Source: Devosiaceae bacterium (lineage in GTDB: Bacteria > Pseudomonadota > Alphaproteobacteria > Rhizobiales > Devosiaceae). Taken from it: a stretch of DNA of 64,000 bases. Below the pieces are notes generated by a model, which worked only from the letters and a program-made list of their open reading frames with translations, ran no database searches and was not told the DNA's origin. Shown in pieces: positions 34,286 to 43,359 of this stretch (the first letter of the stretch is position 1; each line of letters opens with the position of its first letter). A program made the position numbers and the translations under genes. The DNA lies in NCBI GenBank assembly GCA_021648375.1, contig JAKISW010000010.1, forward strand, positions 11,435 to 75,434, in the 5' to 3' direction.

Positions 34286-35452
34286 GTGAAAAAAACAATT
34301 AAACTAATGGCTGGAGTTGGTGCCATTTCGGTGATGATGGCTAGCGCCGCCTTCGCTGATCACACAGTAAAAGTGGGCGTTATCGCTCCGTTTTCGGGAC
34401 CATTTGCCATTTGGGGCAAGCAGTTTAAAGAAGCTGTGGAAGTCTATGTGGCCCAAAACGGGGAAACAGCGGGCGGACACACTGTCGAATTTATTTATAA
34501 GGATTCTGGGGGGCCAAATCCAAGCGGCACCAAATCACTCGCTCAAGAGTTGATTATCGGTGAAAAAGTTGACTATCTGGGCGGGCTGGTGTTCACACCA
34601 AATGCGCTTTCTGTAGCTTCGCTTATCGATGAGGCTCAGATTCCAACCGTTATATTCAACGCTGCAACATCATCGATTGTTTTGCAGTCTGAATATTTTG
34701 TTCGCACCTCGTTCAGTCTTTGGCAGGTATCTGTTCCAATGGCTGAATGGGCATGGGAACAGGGCATTAAAACCGTGGTGATTTCGGTCACTGATTATGG
34801 TCCGGGCAATGATGCGCAAGTGGCGTTTACCACCGCGTTTGAAGCACTTGGCGGAGAAGTTCTGGATGCCATTGGCATGCCGTTATCTACCACCGATTTT
34901 GCACCGTTTATGCAGCGGATCAAAGATCAAAGCCCGGATGCAGTATTTGCCTTTTTGCCTGCTGGCCCTCCAACTTTTGCTTTCGTAAAATCTTATAATG
35001 AAAACGGAATGAAGGACGCCGGGATTACTTTCCTTGGCACCGGTGAAACCGATGAAACAACCCTTGAAGCTCTTGGGGATGCAGCAATCGGGCTAACAAC
35101 GGCCTATCATTATTCGGCCGCTCACGTATCTGATCTCAATCAGGCATTTACCAGCAAGCTGGATGAAATGTTCCCCGGATCTGTTGCAAACCTGGCTTCA
35201 GTTGGTGCCTATGATGGTGCGCATATTCTGTATCAGATGATTGCAGCTGTCGGCTCGGACAGAACCAAGGCGGTTGATGTTGTTCGCGGGTACGAATGGG
35301 AATCACCGCGTGGACCGGTTTCTCTTGATCCGGATACCCGCCATATCACTCAGAATGTTTACATTCGCCGGGTGGCCAAAGATGAAAATGGAAATCTGAT
35401 CAATGAAGAATTCCAGACCATTGAGGCTGTGCCTGATCTTGGATTGCTGTAG
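34286..35452 (+). CDS. ABC transporter periplasmic substrate-binding protein (LivK type)
   Basis: Type-I periplasmic binding protein of the branched-chain amino acid/aromatic acid family, 388 aa, with a Sec signal peptide cleaved after ASAAFA (about residue 24). The body starts HTVKVGVIAPFSGPFAIWG. Such proteins near aromatic clusters often bind benzoate-type acids, and the surrounding lig/pobA/P450 genes favour an aromatic carboxylate. The ligand is inferred from context. It is first in a five-gene importer, with a 141-bp gap to the permease holding a hairpin. Confidence 0.88.
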   Translation: MKKTIKLMAGVGAISVMMASAAFADHTVKVGVIAPFSGPFAIWGKQFKEAVEVYVAQNGETAGGHTVEFIYKDSGGPNPSGTKSLAQELIIGEKVDYLGGLVFTPNALSVASLIDEAQIPTVIFNAATSSIVLQSEYFVRTSFSLWQVSVPMAEWAWEQGIKTVVISVTDYGPGNDAQVAFTTAFEALGGEVLDAIGMPLSTTDFAPFMQRIKDQSPDAVFAFLPAGPPTFAFVKSYNENGMKDAGITFLGTGETDETTLEALGDAAIGLTTAYHYSAAHVSDLNQAFTSKLDEMFPGSVANLASVGAYDGAHILYQMIAAVGSDRTKAVDVVRGYEWESPRGPVSLDPDTRHITQNVYIRRVAKDENGNLINEEFQTIEAVPDLGLL

Positions 35453-35484
35453 TCTTGGATTGCTGTAGTCTTGGATTGCTGTAA
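35437..35484 (+). repeat. Three 16-bp tandem repeats at the LivK-type gene stop codon
   Basis: Copies of tcttggattgctgtag at 35437-35452, 35453-35468 and 35469-35484 (the last differs only in its final base). The first copy ends exactly with the gene's TAG stop, so the duplicated unit is the last 16 bp of the gene. Confidence 0.9.
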
Positions 35485-35528
35485 ATATCGGTTTTGCCAA
35501 TAAAAAATGGCGATAGACTGAATTAAAG

Positions 35529-35566
35529 CGGGTCGGATTTTTTTAAAATATCTGACCCGTATTATT
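35529..35566 (+). terminator. Hairpin between LivK-type gene and permease
   Basis: CGGGTCgGAT pairs with ATCtGACCCG (35529-35538 and 35550-35559) around a T/A-rich loop, followed by tattatt. A partial terminator here would give more binding protein than permease, a frequent design in importer operons. Confidence 0.6.
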
Positions 35567-35593
35567 GTAAACTCTAATTTTGGGGAATTACAG

Positions 35594-36454
35594 GTGGCGG
35601 TTCTCTCCGGTATCCTTATCGATGGCCTTTCCTATGGCATGATACTGTTTATGGTTTCGGTGGGACTTTCTGTCACCATGGGGCTGATGCGGGTGATCAA
35701 CCTTGCCCATGGTGGTTTTGCTCTGCTTGGTGGAGCCACGGCCCACTGGCTGACCACAAATACTGATCTTGGCTATTATTTTTCGGTAATTCTTGCTGTC
35801 CTGGCAACGATGATTTTCGCAATTGCCATGGAAAAAATATTTTACCGCAAAATATATAAGTTCACCGAATTACAACAAGTGCTGGCAACAATTGGCATAA
35901 CATTTTTAATGATTGCCAGCGTCAATTTCTTGCTGGGTTCAACTATTTTGCCCATCCGCTCGCCTGAATTTTTCAGCTCATCGGTTGACCTGGGCTTTCG
36001 CACCCTGCCTGTGCACCGCATCGTTGTGATAATTGCCGGCATGGCCATTGCGCTTGGTCTATATATATTGCTGGATAAAACCCGTTTTGGAATTCAACTT
36101 AGAGCCGCGGTTGACAATCGAAATATGGCCTCGTCCCTTGGAATCAATACCGCGAGAGTTTATGCCTTATCGTTTGCTCTGGGCGCCGGACTTGCCGCAT
36201 TTGGAGGGATTTTAGGTGCCGAACTGCTGCCGATCGATGCTTATTATCCCCTTAGATATATGGTGTTGTTTTTGGTGGTGGTGGCCGTTGGCGGACTTGG
36301 CAGTATTGCCGGATCATTTTTTGCCGCCATTGGCTTGGGAATAATCGATACGGCAGCCAGATATATCGTTCCCGAATACGGGACCATATTTTTCTTCATT
36401 GCGATGATTTTAGTTCTTCTTCTGCGTCCGCAGGGTCTGTTGGGGAAAAAATAA
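35594..36454 (+). CDS. Branched-chain-type ABC transporter permease (LivH)
   Basis: Integral membrane permease of 286 aa with about eight hydrophobic helices and the LivH hallmarks GLSYGMILFMVSVGLSVTMG and RVINLAHGG near the start. GTG start with GGGGA eight bases upstream. Two bases separate it from the next permease gene. Partner of the LivM-type permease; substrate presumed the same aromatic acid as the binding protein. Confidence 0.92.
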   Translation: MAVLSGILIDGLSYGMILFMVSVGLSVTMGLMRVINLAHGGFALLGGATAHWLTTNTDLGYYFSVILAVLATMIFAIAMEKIFYRKIYKFTELQQVLATIGITFLMIASVNFLLGSTILPIRSPEFFSSSVDLGFRTLPVHRIVVIIAGMAIALGLYILLDKTRFGIQLRAAVDNRNMASSLGINTARVYALSFALGAGLAAFGGILGAELLPIDAYYPLRYMVLFLVVVAVGGLGSIAGSFFAAIGLGIIDTAARYIVPEYGTIFFFIAMILVLLLRPQGLLGKK

Positions 36455-36455
36455 A

Positions 36456-37469
36456 ATGCAGGAAACTCAAATAAAACCGGCAGAAAATCTGGCACAAACC
36501 GCTGCCCCTGCCCGCTCCAGAAAATTCTTGATCAAACTGCTCATTGATCTGGCGCTGATCGGGGTTGGTATTGCCGCCTATTTTATCTTTCCTGATAATC
36601 TGGGATTTATCACCAGAATATTGATCATGATCATTTTGGTATTATCCCTTGATCTGGTGCTGGGATATGCAGGAGTGGCAACGCTTGGCCATGCGGCCCT
36701 GTTTGGAGCCGGTGCTTATGGAGCGGGGCTTTTCGCCGTATATTTTTCGGCCGATCCGTTGCTTGGCCTGTTGGTTGGAGCCATTGTCGGGGCAATTATC
36801 GCCTTTATTTCCGGGCTGTTTTTAATGCGCGCGCACGGGTTGACCCTGCTAATGTTAACGATTGCCGTGGCGCAGATATTGCAGGAAATCATCAACAAAG
36901 AGCGCGCAATTACCGGCGGATCAGATGGTCTGCTGGGAATTGATATGGACCCGATATTTGGGATATATGCTTTTGATTTTTTTGGCAAAACCGGATATTT
37001 ATATGCGCTGACTGTTTTGGTAATTGTATTTTTTGCCTTAAAAATTCTGGTTGCATCTCCGTTTGGAGCCATGGCCAAGGGCATTCATGAAAGTGCGCCC
37101 AGAATGCGCGCCATCGGCACTCCCGTCTATTGGAGACTGGTGGGGATTTATACGATTTCGGGATTTATTGCCGGTATCGCCGGTGCTGTTTCGGCTCAGG
37201 TGACCGAGCTTGTTTCCCTTGAGGCCTTTGGATTTGCCCTTTCGGCAGAGGCCATGGTGATGTTGATACTTGGCGGACTTGGCAGACTTTATGGAGCGAT
37301 TATTGGCACAGTCATATTCATGGTGGTTCACCATACCGCCGCCTCGATTGATCCGTTCAACTGGTTGTTTGTCATTGGAACCATGGTGTTGATCGTCGTT
37401 TATTTTGTGCCCGAAGGATTTATGGGACTGCCGGTTAAGTTACGCCGTTGGTTGAGGTGGCAAAAATGA
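36456..37469 (+). CDS. Branched-chain-type ABC transporter permease (LivM)
   Basis: Second permease, 337 aa. It has a polar N-terminal extension of about 28 residues before the first helix, then LVLGYAGVATLGHAALFGAGAYGAGL, the typical LivM segment, and about eight to ten helices. The final TGA overlaps the start of the ATPase gene (ATGA). Confidence 0.92.
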   Translation: MQETQIKPAENLAQTAAPARSRKFLIKLLIDLALIGVGIAAYFIFPDNLGFITRILIMIILVLSLDLVLGYAGVATLGHAALFGAGAYGAGLFAVYFSADPLLGLLVGAIVGAIIAFISGLFLMRAHGLTLLMLTIAVAQILQEIINKERAITGGSDGLLGIDMDPIFGIYAFDFFGKTGYLYALTVLVIVFFALKILVASPFGAMAKGIHESAPRMRAIGTPVYWRLVGIYTISGFIAGIAGAVSAQVTELVSLEAFGFALSAEAMVMLILGGLGRLYGAIIGTVIFMVVHHTAASIDPFNWLFVIGTMVLIVVYFVPEGFMGLPVKLRRWLRWQK

Positions 37470-38230
37470 GCGTTGGAATGAACGTTGGTATGGAAGTCAA
37501 AAACCTGCAAATGCATTTCGGTGGCATAGTTGTTGCCGATGATATCAATCTGACTTTAAAGCCGGGGGACCGCAAAGCATTAATCGGGCCAAATGGTGCC
37601 GGAAAAACAACTTTTGCAAATCTTTTGACGGGAAACCTCACTCCCACCGGAGGTTCCATACATCTGGATGGTCAAAATATTGCTCACCTTAGGGAATCCC
37701 AAAGGGTAAAGGCGGGAGTTGCCAAGACCTTTCAGATTACAACTCTTTTTAAAAAAATGAGCGTAAGAGAAAATATCCGCCTGCCAATTCTGGAACGCAC
37801 CGGACTTGGAACAAAAATGTTCAAAAAAGCCGAGGCCTATCCCGAAGTCGAGGCTGAGGTCGAGCAGATGATGACCCAGTTCAACCTGCGCGCCCATGCG
37901 GATATTGAAGTGCACGAGTTGGCCTATGGGCAACAAAGACTTGTTGAGCTGGCCCTTACGCTGGCGTTAAAACCAAGAATTCTAATTCTTGACGAACCAT
38001 CAGCGGGAGTTGCCGCCAGTGACAGCCATATGATTACTGATGCAATTGAGCGCCTGCCAAAAGATTTATCGGTGTTGATTATCGAGCACGACATGAAACT
38101 GGTTTTCAAGGTTGCCAACAAAATCATCGTTTTGGTCAATGGTGCGATTTTATGCGAAGGTACACCGGCAGAAATCGGGAAAAATCAGCAAGTTCGGGAC
38201 CTATACCTGGGAGCGCGCCATGACACCTGA
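37466..38230 (+). CDS. Branched-chain-type ABC transporter ATP-binding protein (LivG)
   Basis: ABC ATPase with Walker A GPNGAGKTT, signature LAYGQQRLVELA (a LivG-like variant of LSGGQ) and Walker B ILILDEPSAGV. I start at the ATG at 37466 (254 aa), which overlaps the livM stop and follows GAGGTGG; a TTG 18 bp upstream is less likely. The N-terminus MSVGMNVGMEV is encoded by a 12-bp tandem duplication. Confidence 0.92.
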   Translation: MSVGMNVGMEVKNLQMHFGGIVVADDINLTLKPGDRKALIGPNGAGKTTFANLLTGNLTPTGGSIHLDGQNIAHLRESQRVKAGVAKTFQITTLFKKMSVRENIRLPILERTGLGTKMFKKAEAYPEVEAEVEQMMTQFNLRAHADIEVHELAYGQQRLVELALTLALKPRILILDEPSAGVAASDSHMITDAIERLPKDLSVLIIEHDMKLVFKVANKIIVLVNGAILCEGTPAEIGKNQQVRDLYLGARHDT

Positions 38231-38960
38231 TAAAACAAAAATGGCAAATGATCCGTCAAAAACCGCTCTTAATCTGCAAAATGTTATTGCGGGATACGGG
38301 GATACTCAGGTTCTAAATGACATCTCGTTCAGCGTGGCAGAAGGGGAACGGCTGGCTGTAATCGGGCGTAATGGCGTTGGCAAATCTACCCTTCTCAATA
38401 CCCTGATGGGGCTTACAGATTTGCATTCCGGCAGTATTGAAATGTTTGGAGAAGAAATTCAAAACCTGCCCTCCCACAAACGAGCGATTAATGGGCTTGG
38501 GCTGGTTCCACAAACCAGAGATATATTTCCCTCATTAAGCGTTGAAGAAAATCTGATGTCCGGGGAAAGGCAGGGCCATAAAATTGAAGAAGCCTATGCT
38601 TTGTTCCCCCGCCTAAAAGAGCGACGCAAAAACGGAGGCTCACAGCTTTCGGGCGGTGAGCAACAAATGCTCTCAATTGCCAGAACCCTGATGGGGGGAC
38701 CAAAACTTCTCATGCTGGATGAGCCATTAGAGGGTTTGGCACCGGTAATTTGTGACATGCTGATGGATGTATTTGAGCAATTGGCATCTGATGGCAAGCA
38801 TACAATCGTTCTGGTTGAACAACACGCTGAGCTGGCTTTGGAATTTTCCGACAGGATGCTAATTCTTGATACTGGGGCAATTGTATTTCACGGCGATACG
38901 TCTGAAGTGCGTCAAAATCCATCAATCCTTGAACGTCATGTGGGGCTTGGCGTCACATAA
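38220..38960 (+). CDS. Branched-chain-type ABC transporter ATP-binding protein (LivF)
   Basis: Second ABC ATPase, 246 aa from the ATG at 38220, which overlaps the livG end by 11 bp. Walker A GRNGVGKST, signature LSGGEQQMLSIAR and Walker B LLMLDEPLEGLAP fit LivF. Last gene of the importer; the P450 gene follows 76 bp later on the same strand and may be co-transcribed. Confidence 0.92.
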   Translation: MTPDKTKMANDPSKTALNLQNVIAGYGDTQVLNDISFSVAEGERLAVIGRNGVGKSTLLNTLMGLTDLHSGSIEMFGEEIQNLPSHKRAINGLGLVPQTRDIFPSLSVEENLMSGERQGHKIEEAYALFPRLKERRKNGGSQLSGGEQQMLSIARTLMGGPKLLMLDEPLEGLAPVICDMLMDVFEQLASDGKHTIVLVEQHAELALEFSDRMLILDTGAIVFHGDTSEVRQNPSILERHVGLGVT

Positions 38961-39036
38961 GGGAAAGAGGCCAATTCCCTGATGCAGCTCAAGCTCAAAA
39001 AAATGTAAAATATCAACCAAAAATGGGAGAACCGCG

Positions 39037-40260
39037 ATGAAAATTATTGAAGGTCACCACGAAATTGATGTACCCGATGGAGTGCCCGTTTGGGATGTGG
39101 ACCCTTATGATGTGAATATTTTGCAGGACCCGAGCGATTATTATGCCGAGCTGCGCTCCAAAGGTCCGTTTGTATTTATACCGAAATATTCCATTCTGGC
39201 CTGCGGCAGGCACAAAGAAACCAAGGAAGTTTTTTCTGATTGGGAGCGCTTTGTATCATCACGGGGCGTTGGGCTTCAAGACTTTGAACTGGAAGAGCCG
39301 TGGCGTCCAAGAAGCATTATTCTTGAGGTTGATCCGCCCGATCATGCCATTACCCGCCGGGTGCTGGCGCGAGCGCTTTCCCCAAAAGCAACAGCAGATC
39401 TAAAAGAGGATTTTCAGATAGAAGCTGACAAATTAATTGACGAGTTGCTTGAAAAGGGAAGCTTTGAAGCGGTGGTGGAACTGGCTGAGGAATTTCCCAC
39501 CACGGTATTTCCAAAGGCCGTCGGACTTAAGGAAAACAACAGCCGGGCACTGGTGGATTATGGTGCAATGGTCTTTAACGCCCTTGGGCCAGACAATGAG
39601 TTGCGCAGAAATGCCATGGCCATGGGACCAACCACGGTTCCCTGGATCGTCGAGCAATGCAGCCGCAAAAACCTGAAAGATAAAGGCTTTGGAGCCACCA
39701 TATTCGCCGCCGCCGATGCGGGAGAAATAAATGAAGAGCAGGCGGAAAAACTGGTTCGTTCCCTGCTTTCTGCCGGGGTTGATACCACCGTTACCGGAAT
39801 TGGCAGTGCTTTGTGGTGTCTGGCCAGTTTTCCTGAACAGTTCAAACGTCTCAAAGAAGATCCATCTCTTATGCGTCCAGCCTTTGAGGAAGTTCTTCGC
39901 TTTACATCCCCTGTTCATTCTTTTTGTCGCACCGCAAACGGTGATACGGAAGTGAGCGGGGTAAAAATTGCCGAGGGAAGCAAAATCCTTTGCGTTCTTG
40001 GTGCAGCAAACGCCGATGAAACCCAATGGAGCGATCCCAACAAGTTTGATATTGGACGCCGCCCCACCGGACATTTGGCTATGGGAACCGGTATTCATGG
40101 TTGTGTAGGGCAAAATCTTGCCCGAGCAGAAGTTGCCGCAGTTTTGACATCCATTCTCAATAAAGTCGATAAAATTGAATTTACCGGCGAAGCCGTATGG
40201 CGCCCCAACAACGCAATTCACGCCCTTGACAAACTACCGCTGATTTTTAAGACAGCCTAA
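39037..40260 (+). CDS. Cytochrome P450, CYP199A-like (para-substituted benzoate oxidase)
   Basis: Soluble bacterial P450 of 407 aa. I-helix SAGVDTTV (245-252), ExxR at 285-288 and the haem cysteine Cys356 in MGTGIHGCVGQ are present. Long matches to CYP199A of Rhodopseudomonas are visible (FVSSRGVGL, EPWRPRSIILEVDPP, LGPDNELR). Residues equivalent to its benzoate-carboxylate binders occur at Arg90, Ser93, Arg241 and Ser242. CYP199A4 demethylates 4-methoxybenzoate to 4-hydroxybenzoate, the PobA substrate. The conserved Phe seven residues before the haem Cys is Met349 here. Confidence 0.93.
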   Translation: MKIIEGHHEIDVPDGVPVWDVDPYDVNILQDPSDYYAELRSKGPFVFIPKYSILACGRHKETKEVFSDWERFVSSRGVGLQDFELEEPWRPRSIILEVDPPDHAITRRVLARALSPKATADLKEDFQIEADKLIDELLEKGSFEAVVELAEEFPTTVFPKAVGLKENNSRALVDYGAMVFNALGPDNELRRNAMAMGPTTVPWIVEQCSRKNLKDKGFGATIFAAADAGEINEEQAEKLVRSLLSAGVDTTVTGIGSALWCLASFPEQFKRLKEDPSLMRPAFEEVLRFTSPVHSFCRTANGDTEVSGVKIAEGSKILCVLGAANADETQWSDPNKFDIGRRPTGHLAMGTGIHGCVGQNLARAEVAAVLTSILNKVDKIEFTGEAVWRPNNAIHALDKLPLIFKTA

Positions 40261-40312
40261 GGATCGCCCCCAGGGCCTGCCCCTGGTTGCATGAATATAA
40301 GGAATACAGACC

Positions 40313-40636
40313 ATGGTTAAAATCACACTGGTGGAACCGGGCGGAAAGCAAATTATTGTCGATGCCAAAGAGGGGGGCAGTCTGATGCAGGCCGCTGTTG
40401 CAGCTGGTGTGACGGGGATCGTGGCTGAGTGCGGCGGATCCATGATGTGCGCAACCTGCCACGTATATGTGAATGAAGATGACCTTGAAAAACTCCCAAA
40501 AAAAAGCGAGGGAGAAGATGAAATGCTGGATTCAACGGCATCGATACGTAAGGAAAATTCTCGACTGTCCTGTCAAATTAAAATCGGACCGGAATTGGAA
40601 GGGCTTAAAGTCTATCTTCCTGAAAGCCAGTATTGA
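40313..40636 (+). CDS. [2Fe-2S] ferredoxin, adrenodoxin/putidaredoxin type
   Basis: Electron carrier of 107 aa with cluster ligands Cys40, Cys46, Cys49 and Cys87 (ECGGSMMCATC ... LSCQ). This is the spacing of vertebrate-type ferredoxins that serve class-I bacterial P450s. It lies between the P450 and a ferredoxin reductase, so the three form a complete electron-transfer chain. A small CCAGGG/CCCTGG hairpin lies in the gap before it. Confidence 0.93.
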   Translation: MVKITLVEPGGKQIIVDAKEGGSLMQAAVAAGVTGIVAECGGSMMCATCHVYVNEDDLEKLPKKSEGEDEMLDSTASIRKENSRLSCQIKIGPELEGLKVYLPESQY

Positions 40637-40716
40637 CATGGTGATGCCAAGGCAGAATAAGCTTAATCCAGAATAGTAAAACAAAGTTTGGACAAAAAAG
40701 ATTGGCGATAGATAAA

Positions 40717-41943
40717 ATGATTGAAGGCCCGGTAGTAATAATTGGCACCGGGCAGGCAGGTTTTCAAACAGCGGCCAGTCTGAGAATTGAAGGGTTTGAA
40801 GGGGACATTTTTATGTTCGGGGACGAGCCCGGCCTGCCCTATCAGCGCCCTCCTCTTTCCAAAGCATTTTTTAAAGATGGCAGTGCCGATCGGTTATTGT
40901 TTCGCAATCAGGATTTCTTTGAGAAGAACAGCATCAATATTAAGGACAATTGCTCTGTTAAAAGCATTGACCGGCAGAAAAAACAGGTGTTGCTTGATGA
41001 TGGTGACACAATTTCTTATGAGCATCTGGTTTTGGCAACCGGCACCCGCAATCGCGCATTGCCCATTGCCGGATCTGATCTGAAAAATGTATTGGCTTTA
41101 AGAACCCTCTATGATGCCAATCATATCAGAAAAACAGCCAAAGCCGGTCAGCGAGTGATAATGATCGGGGGCGGTTTTATCGGGCTGGAACTGGCCAGTG
41201 TATTAAGGGAATTTGGCTGTGAAGTCACGGTGATAGAAGCTGAAAAAAGACCCATGGCCCGCGCCGTTTCAGAGCAGATATCCACATATTTCGTTGATGC
41301 CCACACAAAAAGCGGCATAAAAATTCATTGCAATTCAATGGTTTCGAAAGTTCTGGGAGAAGCAGAAGCTGAAGGCGTCAAGCTTTCTGACGGGACAGAA
41401 ATTGGCGCTGATCTGGTGTTCATTTGCGCCGGGGTTGTTCCTAACTCTGAAATTGCATCTGAAGCTGGCCTAGAAACCAGTAATGGCATATTGGTCGACG
41501 ATTTGCTGTTGACCAACGATCCTTTTATCAGCGCTATTGGGGATTGCGCGTCATTTGTCCATAAAAGCAGCGGTACTCTGGTTCGTCTTGAATCAGTACA
41601 AAATGCGGCTGATCAGGCAAAATGCATAGCCAAAAGACTGACTGGAACTCCAAAAACCTATGAAGCGGTGCCTTGGTTCTGGAGCGATCAGGGGGGCAAA
41701 AAACTCCAGATTGCCGGCTTGACAGGCAGCGCAGACAAGTTGATTTGTCACAGTGATGATGAGAATGGAAAAATAAGCGTATTTGCATTTGAGAATGGGC
41801 AGTTTGTCGGGGTTGAAGCTGTAAACATGGCGAAAAACTATGTTATTTCCAGAAAAATCCTTGAAACCGGTAAGCCCGTTATGCTGAGTGACTTTGAAGC
41901 CAGTGATTTTGATCTGATGGAAATTTTGAAAAAAATCAGTTGA
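40717..41943 (+). CDS. FAD-dependent ferredoxin reductase (putidaredoxin reductase type)
   Basis: NAD(P)H:ferredoxin reductase of about 408 aa. It shows an N-terminal FAD turn VVIIGTGQAGFQTA, a mid-protein NAD turn MIGGGFIGLELASVL, a second FAD motif ISAIGDCASF and a reductase C-terminal domain with EAVPWFWSDQ. It completes the P450 system. Start taken at ATG 40717; a TTG at 40702 in frame is possible. Confidence 0.93.
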   Translation: MIEGPVVIIGTGQAGFQTAASLRIEGFEGDIFMFGDEPGLPYQRPPLSKAFFKDGSADRLLFRNQDFFEKNSINIKDNCSVKSIDRQKKQVLLDDGDTISYEHLVLATGTRNRALPIAGSDLKNVLALRTLYDANHIRKTAKAGQRVIMIGGGFIGLELASVLREFGCEVTVIEAEKRPMARAVSEQISTYFVDAHTKSGIKIHCNSMVSKVLGEAEAEGVKLSDGTEIGADLVFICAGVVPNSEIASEAGLETSNGILVDDLLLTNDPFISAIGDCASFVHKSSGTLVRLESVQNAADQAKCIAKRLTGTPKTYEAVPWFWSDQGGKKLQIAGLTGSADKLICHSDDENGKISVFAFENGQFVGVEAVNMAKNYVISRKILETGKPVMLSDFEASDFDLMEILKKIS

Positions 41944-41966
41944 AGCAGTTGCTGGATTAGCTGAGC

Positions 41967-42455
41967 CTATTTTTCTGTGTTGTTCATTTTATATCGAAAA
42001 TCACAATGGCTTGCACCCTGCATAATGGTCTGGGTACGGGTAAACTTCATATCGGGATTATATCCAATGCAAAAGGCACCATCGCGGTTGCAGGATAGAA
42101 GGTGGCCGATTTCCCCTAAACCCATTTCCTTGTACATTTCAGAATATTTACATCGAGTAATATTGAACTCAAGGCGATCATCCGATAGATGGCCCATTTC
42201 AATTTCCAGCGCCCCGTCCATTTCCCACAGGGGCATCAATTCGGCAAAATCCTTAAAGTTGGGATTTTGATCCTCAGGTTTCCCACTCAGTGATCGCATG
42301 GATTTGCCTTGAGCAATAGCTGATTTTTTTACGGCAGCAGCGACGATTTTTTCCGCTTCTTCATATCCATGCCGCTCCTCAACAGTGTCAAACACATCCT
42401 TGAGAATAGCGGCTTCTATTCGTCTTAATTCAAGAATTGAAACCGATTTACCCAT
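41967..42455 (-). CDS. L-2-amino-thiazoline-4-carboxylate hydrolase family protein
   Basis: A 162-aa protein resembling the family named after ATC hydrolase, which opens 2-aminothiazoline-4-carboxylate to N-carbamoylcysteine. It shows conserved FNITRCKYSEMYKEMGL, LSCNRDGAFCIGYNPDMKFTRTQTIMQG and a late cysteine. The family is broad and often misannotated, so the substrate is open. It lies 22 bp downstream of the VOC gene in a cysK-marR-VOC run; the cysteine synthase nearby makes a sulfur role conceivable. Confidence 0.75.
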   Translation of the reverse strand: MGKSVSILELRRIEAAILKDVFDTVEERHGYEEAEKIVAAAVKKSAIAQGKSMRSLSGKPEDQNPNFKDFAELMPLWEMDGALEIEMGHLSDDRLEFNITRCKYSEMYKEMGLGEIGHLLSCNRDGAFCIGYNPDMKFTRTQTIMQGASHCDFRYKMNNTEK

Positions 42456-42476
42456 TTAACATATCCTGTAAAATAT

Positions 42477-43340
42477 CTATTTGCCGTCAGCCACAAACAC
42501 CACAAGGCTGCCGCAGGCCTGAGAAGGGTCAAGAATTATTTTTTCATCTTCGACAATTGGTGACAGCCCTGCTTTGCTCAGCAATTCGCCAACCAGCGAC
42601 AAATCTTTTACCGCAACCGTAAACCCGGCCAGATGATTTTCAGGGCGGGCGGGCTCCAAACCGACAAACAAAGATTGAAATTCATCCCTATTATAAATAT
42701 GCAGATCAACATCACCGCGACTAACAATAACAGGGGATTTTCCTGAACTTTTTGCCTGCCAAAAATAACAAAAATGATTGGCAGCCTTTTGCGGGTCATC
42801 AGCCAGCGCAATTATGTTCTTCAAGGCGGTCGCGCCATTATTGTGGGTGGTGAAATCTTCTCGCAAATAATGTTGAGGAGTTTTGTGCTGACAGGCTATC
42901 CAATAGAACGGAGCCTGAGCGGGGGCCGGCAAAACGATAGAAAATGTCAGATCAAGAACTTCACCGGAGGGAAGTTTCCATTCGCGACCCGTATCAATAA
43001 CCGGTGAGACTTTCATCCCCCCTTCATTCAATGCAGTTTTGGTATTTTTTGCATCATTACTTGCCGCCACCAAAAGCACGGCGCGATCAGGAATTTTTAA
43101 GGCTGCTGCCATGGCGGGAGGAGCCAATTGCGCATCATCAAGGGACATCATTTCTACAAAATTGGGAACTTTGCCACCAGCACCGGAAAAGCAAATAAGC
43201 CGATTGCTCATGCCTTCCAGAACACCACGGGGAGTAATTGAAAATCCCATTTTTGAATATACGTCCATAGCAAGATCGCTATTTTGAACGCTAAGCATCA
43301 GGTGATCAATATCCACAATATCTGAAGTCAAAATCGACAT
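42477..43340 (-). CDS. VOC (glyoxalase/bleomycin-resistance fold) protein
   Basis: About 287 aa with two vicinal-oxygen-chelate modules, the first starting DIDHLMLSVQNSDLAMDVYSKMG and the second around FTTHNNGATALKNIIALADD. The length and layout resemble the glyoxalase-like protein group rather than an extradiol dioxygenase, and metal ligands are not obvious. Start chosen at ATG 43340; a TTG at 43382 would overlap marR by 23 bp. Function unknown. Confidence 0.8.
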   Translation of the reverse strand: MSILTSDIVDIDHLMLSVQNSDLAMDVYSKMGFSITPRGVLEGMSNRLICFSGAGGKVPNFVEMMSLDDAQLAPPAMAAALKIPDRAVLLVAASNDAKNTKTALNEGGMKVSPVIDTGREWKLPSGEVLDLTFSIVLPAPAQAPFYWIACQHKTPQHYLREDFTTHNNGATALKNIIALADDPQKAANHFCYFWQAKSSGKSPVIVSRGDVDLHIYNRDEFQSLFVGLEPARPENHLAGFTVAVKDLSLVGELLSKAGLSPIVEDEKIILDPSQACGSLVVFVADGK

Positions 43341-43359
43341 CCTCTCATTTAAAAAACGG

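Noticed and set aside
39433..40221. Long minus-strand frame (262 codons) opposite the P450 gene
   Set aside because: The plus strand encodes an unmistakable P450 with all motifs. The antisense reading has no recognisable domain and no start signal.
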